DNA from: JACKBJ01 sp964549495
GTDB lineage: Bacteria > Chloroflexota > Anaerolineae > Epilineales > Epilineaceae
Length of the DNA: 64,000 nt
Assembly (NCBI GenBank): GCA_964549495.1
Contig: CAZJWJ010000013.1
Span: forward strand, 1-64,000
Direction: 5' to 3'
A program made the translations under genes and the position numbers. Below are positions 1 to 7,579 of the stretch, one piece after another. The notes beneath the pieces were generated by a model. It was not told where the DNA came from and searched no databases. It was given only the letters and a program-made list of their open reading frames with translations. The stretch's first letter is position 1. Every line of letters begins with the position of its first letter.

Positions 1-11
1 CTCGTGGGGGT

Positions 12-47
12 TTCTAACTGTCGCCGGTGTCCAATTCTAACTGTCGC
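12..47. repeat. Paired 13-bp direct repeats, possible insertion-sequence end
   Basis: The 13-mer TTCTAACTGTCGC occurs at 12-24 and again at 35-47, a period of 23 bp. It is followed by a hairpin with arms TCGCTG (44-49) and CAGCGA (52-57). Closely spaced repeats of this kind at an edge resemble the multiple transposase-binding sites at the ends of IS21-type elements. That assignment is inference: no transposase is visible because the window starts here. The repeats lie inside the open frame of the next gene, which suggests that the beginning of that frame is not native coding sequence. Confidence 0.4.
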
Positions 48-138
48 TGAACAGCGAGAGGTCGATCCACCGCGCTGGAACACCGAAGACGGTGAGGCGC
101 CCCCCGGTGGCTTCGACATAGACGATGGAGGGAGCCTG

Positions 139-1062
139 GTGACCCGGTTGGCGATCATGGAAATCGATCGACTGCTGAAGTCGCGCGAGGCGAGCATGGA
201 AGGCTTCGTCACCGTCGAATGGGGCGGCGATGTCGATGGCCAAGCGTTTTATCTCGGTCAGCCCTACGGATTCGAAGCGGGCTTGGGCGGGATCATCTTC
301 CTGCGCGAGCTCCCCGAGTCCATGGACGAACCCTTCGCGATCGGGCTCCGATCGCGCGCAGCCGAGCTCACCGACGCCGGCCGGCCGTATGTTGCCGGCC
401 TCGTCTCGGATTGGTTCGGCTGCCACGAGGACGACATGGACCCATCGGATCGTCCCGACGGCATCGGACAGTGGGACAAGGCCGAGCTGATCGCGGAGAT
501 CGAGTCCGCGGTCTCCGCCATCGCTGCCGGCACGCCGGCGGTCGAGCAATGGTGGGTCTCCGACCGCATCGAAGGTGAGCCCCTGGACTGGCCCGGCGAA
601 GACGGCAGGACGACGGCCGAGATCCGTGTCACCGCCAACCCGTCCGCGCTGGCTCCGCTGCTCGAGCAGCCCGACAGCGACTTCTTCCACAGCGCCATTC
701 AGCTCAACGTATGGGCACAGCTTCCCATCGACGAGTCGCCCGCTGCCCTCTCATGTCAGCTCATTCGCCAGGATGACCAGATCCTGGAGCCCGAAGAACT
801 GAACTGGCTGGACAAGGATGGTCGCTACGCAGGCATCGTGCCGAAGGGCCTCGACCATGGCCATCTCATCGTCTTCCGCGATCCCGAGGGCTTTTCATCC
901 TGTTCGATGGGAGATCCTTGCGAACAATCCTACTCCCTGCGCTGCGAGCAGGTGGTGGCCGGCCCGATCGATGGGGTGCATCTCGACGTCATCGGCGGCA
1001 TCTCCGGCCACTCGGCTGGTGGGGCGCCTCCAGGAGCCGAAGTGCACGTCGAGTTGCGCTGA
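139..1062 (+). CDS. Protein of unknown function, possibly 5'-truncated
   Basis: I do not recognise this protein. From the GTG at 139 it has 307 residues and is acidic, with several Trp and Cys and no obvious membrane segment. Its beginning (a FVTVEWGGDVDG stretch, then a FLREL stretch) resembles the small beta-rich domains of secreted proteins, but this is a weak impression. GTG 139 is chosen because GGAGGGA lies 6 nt upstream. The same frame is open to the left edge (GTG at 4), so the gene could be longer or could be the 3' remnant of one cut by the putative element end at 12-47. It ends about 310 bp before the convergent AbiEi-like gene. Confidence 0.5.
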   Translation: MTRLAIMEIDRLLKSREASMEGFVTVEWGGDVDGQAFYLGQPYGFEAGLGGIIFLRELPESMDEPFAIGLRSRAAELTDAGRPYVAGLVSDWFGCHEDDMDPSDRPDGIGQWDKAELIAEIESAVSAIAAGTPAVEQWWVSDRIEGEPLDWPGEDGRTTAEIRVTANPSALAPLLEQPDSDFFHSAIQLNVWAQLPIDESPAALSCQLIRQDDQILEPEELNWLDKDGRYAGIVPKGLDHGHLIVFRDPEGFSSCSMGDPCEQSYSLRCEQVVAGPIDGVHLDVIGGISGHSAGGAPPGAEVHVELR

Positions 1063-1370
1063 GCCCGGCGCCCGATGCATCCCCACACCAGGCGCGCGCA
1101 TGGCGATCCCTGGTCACAGCATGCATCGGATATGGCTTGGAGCGACGACGACTACTACGCATACAGGCCGGCAGTGCGGCACGGGCGTGTCGTCAAATCC
1201 ACACGCACGTGTGACGGCAGCGACACGGGTGTGTGCCGACGACGACACGGGAGTCAGACCGACGCGGAACAGGTGTATGGCATCGCGCACACGGAAGCGG
1301 GGTGCTCCTCGGGCTGCCACTCGGCCGCGATAACGAATCGATTCGGCTTAACCGCTCGTCCCTCTCACCT
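1063..1370. other. Noncoding gap, nothing recognised
   Basis: This 308-bp stretch separates two convergent genes. It holds simple GAC/CACG-rich sequence, including CGACACGGG twice near 1225-1250. I see no convincing gene, RNA or strong terminator. An AbiEii toxin gene would be expected here, just downstream of the AbiEi-like gene on the minus strand, but none of the short frames resembles a nucleotidyltransferase. Confidence 0.5.
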
Positions 1371-1976
1371 TCACACCGAGAGCATCTCGAGATATGGGGC
1401 GATCACGGTCTGGATGCGACAGACCTCGGCCGCACGATCGATCTCGGCGATCGTCGCCTTCCTCGACCGCACAGCGTCATGGACCGCTTCCAGTGCCACG
1501 TCGATCCCGATCTTGTTGCGGTACCGGAAGCAGTCGACGACCGTTCGAGCGGGACTCGTGATCCGCACCTGCGTACCTAGCATCTCCTGAATCACCACTC
1601 CGTAGGTCAACATCTGGCCGGAGAAGCGTACGATCCGCGCGGCGGCGGGCAAACGCTCCGGCTTGCGTGCCTTTCGATCTACGGCCAGCCACACTTGCCG
1701 AGGTGACTGGGTGCCAATCTCGTGCACCCGTAGCGCGGAGAGCAGGCAGACGATAGCCTGGGGCGCGGCAGCGGCGACCATGGCGATCGTCTCGTTCACC
1801 GAGACGTCCGCCTCCACCAGTCGATAGAGACCACGGTCCACCTTCTCGACGAGGCCAGCCTGGACCAAGCCTTGCAACTGGTGGTAGGTAATGCCCACCG
1901 GCATCACGTCACGAGGGCGGAAGTACGCGCCTACTCCAGCGGCGCGTAGTCGTGCCTCAAACAGCTTCTCACTCAT
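1371..1976 (-). CDS. AbiEi-type antitoxin / transcriptional regulator (type IV toxin-antitoxin)
   Basis: This 201-residue protein has the family layout: an N-terminal winged-helix segment (a GITYHQL recognition-helix-like stretch, then RGLYRL), followed by the typical core with LLSALRVHEIGTQ, VWLAV, RKARKP and a PARTVVDCFRYRNKIG block. AbiEi proteins repress their own operon and counter AbiEii nucleotidyltransferase toxins. The partner toxin is normally encoded immediately downstream and overlapping; here the downstream side is an empty gap and a convergent unrelated gene, so this looks like an orphan. A sampled line (1501-1560) has 37 of 60 G/C, lower than the roughly 70% of core genes nearby, which fits horizontal acquisition. 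An inverted repeat just upstream is a likely autoregulatory site. Confidence 0.85.
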   Translation of the reverse strand: MSEKLFEARLRAAGVGAYFRPRDVMPVGITYHQLQGLVQAGLVEKVDRGLYRLVEADVSVNETIAMVAAAAPQAIVCLLSALRVHEIGTQSPRQVWLAVDRKARKPERLPAAARIVRFSGQMLTYGVVIQEMLGTQVRITSPARTVVDCFRYRNKIGIDVALEAVHDAVRSRKATIAEIDRAAEVCRIQTVIAPYLEMLSV

Positions 1977-1992
1977 GCTCGAAGGTTACCAT

Positions 1993-2022
1993 ATGTCGGC
2001 ACTTCATCGCAACTGCCGACAT
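1993..2022. promoter_or_regulatory. Inverted-repeat operator upstream of the AbiEi-like gene
   Basis: The 9-bp arms ATGTCGGCA (1993-2001) and TGCCGACAT (2014-2022) are perfectly complementary. Their centres are 21 bp apart, two helical turns, so the site could seat a symmetric pair of regulator molecules on one DNA face. It lies 17 bp before the start codon of the minus-strand AbiEi-like gene, where promoter elements would be. Known AbiEi antitoxins autoregulate by binding inverted repeats upstream of their operons. Assignment to this protein is inference from position. Confidence 0.7.
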
Positions 2023-2103
2023 TTATACACACTCGTGGGCCGTCATCAAGAGGGTCTACCGGATTGAGTCTCGCGCAACGCGCAGCCTTCGCGGACCGAG
2101 TCT

Positions 2104-2132
2104 GCTACAGGGGCGGAAATTCCCGATACAAT
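2104..2132 (+). promoter_or_regulatory. Putative promoter for the DUF433 gene
   Basis: A good -10 box, TACAAT, lies at 2127-2132. A weak -35 (GCTACA, 2104-2109) lies 17 bp upstream. Transcription would start near 2139, giving a leader of about 28 nt that contains the AAGGAG ribosome-binding site. Confidence 0.45.
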
Positions 2133-2166
2133 GAACCCGTCTCGCAAGGGTCAAGGAGACAGATCG

Positions 2167-2385
2167 ATGGAGCCTCAACGGATCACGATCGAACCAGACA
2201 AGATGGGCGGCGTACCCTGCATTCGTGGACTGCGAGTCCCTGTGGCGACCGTGGTGACCATGGTTGCTGATGGCATGACGGCGAACGAGATCCTCGAAGC
2301 CTATCCCGATCTCGAATCCGACGACATCTCCGCTGCGCTTCGATTCGCGGCGGAGAACCTCAGCCGTCCACCCGCTCCAGGATGA
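2167..2385 (+). CDS. DUF433 antitoxin-like protein
   Basis: This 72-residue protein carries the DUF433 signature: an ITIEPDKMGGVPCIRGLRVPV block, then a TANEILEAYPDL helix and a C-terminal DDISAALRFAAE helix. The family forms small winged-helix or VapB-like DNA-binding proteins usually paired with a DUF5615 PIN-like toxin directly downstream. No such toxin follows here: the stop codon lies inside the 3' end of the convergent glycosyltransferase gene (26-bp overlap). ATG 2167 is chosen over 2131 because AAGGAG (2153-2158) sits 8 nt upstream and the product then matches family length. It is an orphan antitoxin or a chromosomally domesticated regulator. Confidence 0.8.
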   Translation: MEPQRITIEPDKMGGVPCIRGLRVPVATVVTMVADGMTANEILEAYPDLESDDISAALRFAAENLSRPPAPG

Positions 2386-4066
2386 CGATCCGTGGGCTGA
2401 CGCGCAGCTCGAGCCAGGCGCCGGGCAGCCAGGACTCGAGGGCCGGCCGGTGCTCCGCGTCGAAGCGGATGGCGTAGCCGGCCTCCTCCCGCATCAGACG
2501 CTGGAAGATCGGCCACTCCTCGTCATCGTCGCGCGGCCAGGACTTCTCGCTCATCACCACGTAGTCCGGCACGCCTTCCTTGGCCTCCGGGCTGGGCTCC
2601 AGCGGGTAGCCGGGGCCCAGCTCGTCCCAGTTCATCGTCTGCTCGCGGTCGAAGCCCAGGTAGGCCACGCGGGGCAGGTACTCCTCCGGACCCAGGGTAT
2701 GGACCACCGCATCCAGCGGTGCGTGCTCGCGCATCCAGTCCTCGGCCGCGTAGCGGGTGTCGCCCGCCATGCCCAAGAGGTGGGTCAGGCCGTAGAGCAG
2801 GCTGTAGGCCAGGGTCAGGACCAGCGCCGGCCTCGCGACCCACCGCCAAGCCCCCCGCTGGCGCCACAGCGCCGCGCCGGCCAGGCCGGCCGGCAGCGCC
2901 ATCAGCACCGCCACCGGCAGCATGAAGCGGTTGTAGACGAAGCGGATGGGCAGGATGGTGAAGATCAGGTAGCTCAGGGCCGGCAAGAGCAGCCAGGCCA
3001 TCCGCCGCGACCGGTCGCGCAGACCGATCGCGAATCCTAAGGTGGATAGCAGGAAGAGCGGCCAGCCCTGGGTCTCGCGCAGGCGGTAGATGGCCTCCAG
3101 CGTCAGCAGCCAGAAGCCCTCGAAGTCGTCGTTGTAGCCCGAGATCCCCTCTTCGACCAGCCAGTGGTCCAGGTGCGCCCGGAAGCCCTCGAGGTTGAAG
3201 ATCGGGTTCATGATCAGGGCGTAGGTGCCGAACAAGAGGACGATCAGGCCCAGCAGCCGCAGGTCCAGGAAGGCGCGCAGGCGCGCGATCCACGTCGAGG
3301 CGTCCGCCTGGACATCCCTACGACCTAACCAACCAGCCCGCTTGGCGTGCAGCACCAGGACCAAGACCGCCGGCAGCAGGTAGGCCCCGACGATCCCGTC
3401 CTTCGTCCCGATCGCGCAGGCGCCGGTCAGGCCGAAGAGCCAGTAGCTGGCGCGGTCGCCGCGGATCACCAGGCCGGCGTAGGCCCAGATCGAGAGGATG
3501 AACCAGAAGCTCTGCGGCACGTCCAGGTTGCCCAGGTGGCCGAAGAAGAGCAGCTCCTGGGTCAGGGCCGCGGCGATGGCGGCCAGGCCGGCGGCCAGGC
3601 CGTCCGACCACAGGCGCATGCCCAGCGCGTAGACGATGCCCAGGATCAGCAGACCCATGACCATCGAGCGCATCCGCGAGAGCCACAGCAGCTTGCCCAG
3701 CTGCTCATCGGGCTGCTCGAAGCAGCGGGTCTTGCCGGCATCGCAGGCCGGGTCGAAGCTGCCCTCGGCCGCCCAGCGGCGCAGGTCGGGCTCGTAGAGC
3801 GCGCGGTCGATGAAGGCCTGCAGGTAGGGGTACTTGTTGGTACCCGCGCGCCACTCGCCGGGCGCCTGCAAGGGGAACTTGGGCGCGATGTCGTCGTTGG
3901 ACCAGGAGCGGGCATTCGGCAGACCCCAGTCCATGCCCACCGGGGCCAAGGCCAGCCAGATGCCGGCCGCCAGGGCCAGAAGGGCCGGCCCGAGCCAGGG
4001 TCGCGCGTCGCTGCCGGGGGATCGATCGGCCAAGCTTCGAATCTGCTCCCGACTAGGAATCGTCAT
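2360..4066 (-). CDS. GT39-like (PMT/ArnT-type) membrane glycosyltransferase
   Basis: This 568-residue polytopic membrane protein has about ten hydrophobic segments. The first extracytoplasmic loop carries a conserved acidic pair (WSNDDIAPKFP) and a later NKYPYLQ stretch; such acidic loops after TM1 mark lipid-phosphate-sugar-dependent glycosyltransferases of the GT39/GT83 superfamily. A soluble C-terminal part (about 430-568) with a HTLGPEEYLPR stretch probably faces outward. It likely transfers sugar from a polyprenyl-phosphate donor to a surface acceptor. Last gene of a five-gene operon, its start (ATG 4066) overlaps the DUF2007 gene by 14 bp. The longer frame to 4114 would overlap more and gives an Arg-rich, unlikely N-terminus. 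It is a distant relative of the protein at 29576-31264 (shared WGLP and KYPYL elements). Confidence 0.78.
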   Translation of the reverse strand: MTIPSREQIRSLADRSPGSDARPWLGPALLALAAGIWLALAPVGMDWGLPNARSWSNDDIAPKFPLQAPGEWRAGTNKYPYLQAFIDRALYEPDLRRWAAEGSFDPACDAGKTRCFEQPDEQLGKLLWLSRMRSMVMGLLILGIVYALGMRLWSDGLAAGLAAIAAALTQELLFFGHLGNLDVPQSFWFILSIWAYAGLVIRGDRASYWLFGLTGACAIGTKDGIVGAYLLPAVLVLVLHAKRAGWLGRRDVQADASTWIARLRAFLDLRLLGLIVLLFGTYALIMNPIFNLEGFRAHLDHWLVEEGISGYNDDFEGFWLLTLEAIYRLRETQGWPLFLLSTLGFAIGLRDRSRRMAWLLLPALSYLIFTILPIRFVYNRFMLPVAVLMALPAGLAGAALWRQRGAWRWVARPALVLTLAYSLLYGLTHLLGMAGDTRYAAEDWMREHAPLDAVVHTLGPEEYLPRVAYLGFDREQTMNWDELGPGYPLEPSPEAKEGVPDYVVMSEKSWPRDDDEEWPIFQRLMREEAGYAIRFDAEHRPALESWLPGAWLELRVSPRIVILERVDG

Positions 4067-4511
4067 CCGGCGCGCTGTCCGGCGCGACATCCGATCCCTC
4101 GTCGTCCGGCACATCCCAATCGCCGGCCGGCCCGGCCGCCGCCCGCTCGTCCAGGATGGCCAACGCCCGATCGCGCAGCGCGCGGGGCACCTGGACCTCG
4201 ACGTTGAAGCCGGCCGTCATGCCGTAGACCACCGACAGCGTGTCGTAGCGCACCAGCACCGGCAGGTCTTCGGATTCCAGCAAGGCCTTGATCACGTGGG
4301 CCGCCTCGATGCCCGGCGCGTCGTAGACCGTCACCCATTCGGCCTCGGGATCCTCGTCCGAGCCGTAGCGCGCATCGTCGCGCGCATCGACCGCCGCGTC
4401 GTCCCAGGCGGCCGAGTCCGATCCCGCCGCGCCGCCCTTGCCCGCCGGCCGGCGGCCGGAGCGACCGAGCAGGCGGTCGAGCCAGCTGCTGGGCCAGGTG
4501 AGCACGCTCAT
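4053..4511 (-). CDS. DUF2007-domain protein
   Basis: This 152-residue protein has a DUF2007 core at about residues 59-123: WVTVYDAPGIEAAHVIKALLE followed by LPVLVRYDTLS and VEVQVPRA. DUF2007 is a small ferredoxin-like fold often annotated as putative signal-transducing protein; its ligand is unknown. Here the core is flanked by acidic low-complexity tails rich in Asp and Ala (for example the C-terminal APDDDS). The ATG overlaps the stop of the UPF0182 gene as ATGA, so the two are probably translationally coupled. No membrane segment is visible. Function is not inferred beyond the domain name. Confidence 0.75.
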   Translation of the reverse strand: MSVLTWPSSWLDRLLGRSGRRPAGKGGAAGSDSAAWDDAAVDARDDARYGSDEDPEAEWVTVYDAPGIEAAHVIKALLESEDLPVLVRYDTLSVVYGMTAGFNVEVQVPRALRDRALAILDERAAAGPAGDWDVPDDEGSDVAPDSAPDDDS

Positions 4512-7500
4512 GCCGGGATCCCGCCGGCCGACCGGCCGTGCAGCCGGGCCTCGTCGTCCTCGTCCGCATCGCCAGCCTCGCCGGCCTCATCCGAGTCGCC
4601 GGCCTCACCGCCGTCGTCCGAATTCGAGCTCGCATCCTCGTCCGCCGGCTGATCCTCGGGTCCACCGCCACTCCCCTCCAGCTCGGCCAGGGCCTCGAGG
4701 GCGCGGCTCAAGCGGTCCATCTGCCGGCCGAAGCCCTGCCAGTCTCCCGCTCGCAGGGCCTCGCCGGCGGCCGTCTCCGCCTGGCGGGCGCTGCGGATCA
4801 GCGCGCCCAGCTCGGCCGGCAGCGCGCCCAGCTCCTCCAGCGGGGGCGGGACATCGGCGGCGGTCTCGAGCGCCTCGTCGTCCGGCTCGATCTCGCTGTC
4901 GACCTCGGTCTCCAGCGGCATGTCGGCCACGATATCGCCGACCAGGGCCGCCAGGGCCTCCTCGAAGGTCTCGCGCATCTCGACCCGGTCGCCGTCGGCC
5001 ACGATCACCCGCTTGAGCTCCGGCAGGGCGTTGGACTCGGCCTGCAGGTAGAGCGGCTCGACGTAGAGCAGCGAGTCGTCGATGGGGATGACCAAGAGGT
5101 TGCCGCGGATGGTGTTCGAGCCGGCCTGGCTCCAGAGCGTCAGCTGGGCCGAGATGTCGGTGTTGTTGTCGATGCGGCTCTCGATCTGCTCCGGGCCGTC
5201 GATCTGCCGTCCCTTGCCGAAGTTGTAGAGCACCAGCTGGCCGTAGACGCCCGGATCCGAGCGGGCGGCCAGCCAGGCGATCATGTTCTTCTTGCCGGCC
5301 GGCGCGTAGGGCAGCATCAGCAGGAACTCCGGCTCGGCCTCACCGCGCAAGCGCATGGTGACGTAGTAGGGCTCCATGGGCTGCGTGTCGCCCTGGGCCC
5401 GGGTCTCCATCGGCACGCTCCAGAGGTCCTCGCCATTGTAGAAGACGTCCGGGCGCTCGACGTGATAGCGCTCATAGATGGACGACTGGGCGCGGAATAG
5501 CAGCTCCGGGTAGCGCCAATGGGCCACGAGGTCCTCGGGCATGGACTCCTCCTCGAAGAGGCCCGGGAAGACCTGGCGCCAGGCGCGCAGGATGGGGTCG
5601 ACCTCGTCGACCACGTAGAAGCGCGGCCGGCCCTCGTAGGCATCGACCACCACCTTGACGCTGTTGCGCAGGTAGTTGACGCGTCCCATGCCCGAGCCAT
5701 TGGATAGGCTCATCGGCTCTGCGTAGGGGTAGCGGTCGGTGGCCGTGTAGGCATCGGCCATCCAGACCATGCGGCCGGCCTCGGTCAGCACCAGATAGGG
5801 GTCGCCGTCGAAGATCAGGAAGGGGGCGACCTGGCGCAGGCGCTGGCCGATCTGGCGTCGCATCAAGACCCGGCTGTCGGCCTCGACGTCGTTGGAGAGG
5901 AGGATCTCGATGTCGCCGAAGTGCAGGGCCAAGGCCAGGCGGCGCAAGGGGCCGCCGACCCGGACGCCGGCCGAGCCCTCGTAGACGGTGCGCGCGTTCT
6001 CGTCGCCCACCGGGTAGTCGAACTCGTCGGTGCGCGTGCCGACGATGACGTAGGGTACCCCGGCGCCCTCGCCGAAGTAGATCCGCGGCTGCTCGAGGGG
6101 CCGCTCGAAGGGCGCGTTGGTGCGCACCGGCAGATCCTGGGCCCAGAGCACCGGCTGGCCGCGGCCGTCCACCTCGTCCACCGGCACCATGGCCAGGCCG
6201 TAGCCGTGCGTGTACTCCAGGTGGCGGCTGATCCAGGTGGGGTTGCGCAGGCCGGCCGGCTGCAATTCGCGCGCCGAGAGCTCGACCTGACGCACGCCGT
6301 CGGCCGTCGGGTAGCGGTCGATGTCCACGTCGCGGAAGTCGTGGTAGGGCCGGATGGCCTGCTTCTGCTCGAAGTAGTCCAGCAGCACCTGCCAATCCCA
6401 GAGCCGCACGTTGTCCAGGGTGCCGCGGTTGGCATCCAGCGCATCGCGGTCGATGCCGCTGGTCGGCTCGTAATCCACTTCCTCGATGGTGGTCAGCCCC
6501 CAGGCAGCCCGCGTCAACTCGATGCCGGTCTCGATGTAGGGGCCCTCTCGGGCCAGCTCGTTGGGCTTGACCCGATACTGCTGCACCAGGCCGGGGTAGA
6601 GCTCGGCCCCGACCAGCTGCAGGCCCAGCACCACCACCGCCGTGCCGATGCCCAGCCAGGGCCCGCCGCGAAAGGCGCCGAAGACCAGGATCAGGGCCAC
6701 CAACAGCCAGAGGCCGGCCACCGCCGCCAGGGCCGGCATGCGCGCGGTGACGTCGGCGTAGCCCGGCCCGAAGAAGACGCTGTCGGCCCGGCCCCGGGTC
6801 AGCTGCTCGAAGCGCGACAGCCAGGCCCCGGCGGCCAGCACCAGCGCGTAGAGCGCGCCCAGCAGGCTCAGGTGGCGGCGCGCCGCGCGCAGCACGCCCG
6901 GCGCCACCTCGATGCGGCGGATGCGGCCCGATGCGCCGCGCTGCTGCTTGCCCGATTCGCGGCGCAGGGCGCCCCCGGCCTCGATGGCGCCGCCCAAGAG
7001 GTAGATCAGCGCCGCGCCCAAGAGCGCGGTGAGCAGCCAGCTGTTGGCCAGCCCGTGGACCAGGCGCCAGAAGGGGAGCTCGAAGGCGTAGAAGCCCACG
7101 TCACGACCCAGGATGGGCTCGATCTGGCCGAATTCACCGCGGGCGGTGTAGAGCAGCAAGGTCTGCCAGGCGCCGGCCGTGCCGACGGCGATCAGGCCGG
7201 CGGCCAGGGCCGCCACGCCCAGCACCAGCGGCCGGGTGCCGGCCCGGGCCAGCTGGCTGGCGCGCTGGCCGGGAAAGAGGTCGCGGCCGGCCAGCCGCCG
7301 GGCGGCCCAGAGCCAGTGGCCGGCCAGCCAGATCAGGCCGACCAGGAAGGCGGCGGCGAAGGCGCCCAGCGGCGCCAAGAGGCGGGTGCGGAAGAGGGCC
7401 GACTGGCCCAGGCTCTCGAACCAGAGCGCGTCGATGTAGAGGCCGACCAGCATGCGCATGCCCATGGCCAGGCCGAAGAGCAGGAGCAGGACGTACCAGA

Positions 7501-7576
7501 TCCGCCGTGGCCGGGGCCGATCGGGCCCCGACTGGCGGCCGTTGTCGCCGAAGAGGGATTCGAAGTCGATGGACAT
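4508..7576 (-). CDS. UPF0182 family large membrane protein
   Basis: This 1022-residue protein matches the UPF0182 (COG1615) layout. About seven transmembrane helices in the first 330 residues include the GLYIDALWFESLG element near the start. A very large extracytoplasmic domain follows (about 340-870) with conserved YFGEGAGVPYVIVGT, YADADRYPYAEP-like and LLMLPYAPAGKKNMIAWLAA stretches. The tail is acidic, rich in Glu, Asp and Gly. The family is widespread in Actinobacteria, Cyanobacteria and Chloroflexota, and its function is unknown. It is preceded by the FAD oxidoreductase (3-bp gap) and followed by DUF2007 in an ATGA overlap. The neighbours suggest an envelope role, which is inference. Confidence 0.9.
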   Translation of the reverse strand: MSIDFESLFGDNGRQSGPDRPRPRRIWYVLLLLFGLAMGMRMLVGLYIDALWFESLGQSALFRTRLLAPLGAFAAAFLVGLIWLAGHWLWAARRLAGRDLFPGQRASQLARAGTRPLVLGVAALAAGLIAVGTAGAWQTLLLYTARGEFGQIEPILGRDVGFYAFELPFWRLVHGLANSWLLTALLGAALIYLLGGAIEAGGALRRESGKQQRGASGRIRRIEVAPGVLRAARRHLSLLGALYALVLAAGAWLSRFEQLTRGRADSVFFGPGYADVTARMPALAAVAGLWLLVALILVFGAFRGGPWLGIGTAVVVLGLQLVGAELYPGLVQQYRVKPNELAREGPYIETGIELTRAAWGLTTIEEVDYEPTSGIDRDALDANRGTLDNVRLWDWQVLLDYFEQKQAIRPYHDFRDVDIDRYPTADGVRQVELSARELQPAGLRNPTWISRHLEYTHGYGLAMVPVDEVDGRGQPVLWAQDLPVRTNAPFERPLEQPRIYFGEGAGVPYVIVGTRTDEFDYPVGDENARTVYEGSAGVRVGGPLRRLALALHFGDIEILLSNDVEADSRVLMRRQIGQRLRQVAPFLIFDGDPYLVLTEAGRMVWMADAYTATDRYPYAEPMSLSNGSGMGRVNYLRNSVKVVVDAYEGRPRFYVVDEVDPILRAWRQVFPGLFEEESMPEDLVAHWRYPELLFRAQSSIYERYHVERPDVFYNGEDLWSVPMETRAQGDTQPMEPYYVTMRLRGEAEPEFLLMLPYAPAGKKNMIAWLAARSDPGVYGQLVLYNFGKGRQIDGPEQIESRIDNNTDISAQLTLWSQAGSNTIRGNLLVIPIDDSLLYVEPLYLQAESNALPELKRVIVADGDRVEMRETFEEALAALVGDIVADMPLETEVDSEIEPDDEALETAADVPPPLEELGALPAELGALIRSARQAETAAGEALRAGDWQGFGRQMDRLSRALEALAELEGSGGGPEDQPADEDASSNSDDGGEAGDSDEAGEAGDADEDDEARLHGRSAGGIPA

Positions 7577-7579
7577 GGT

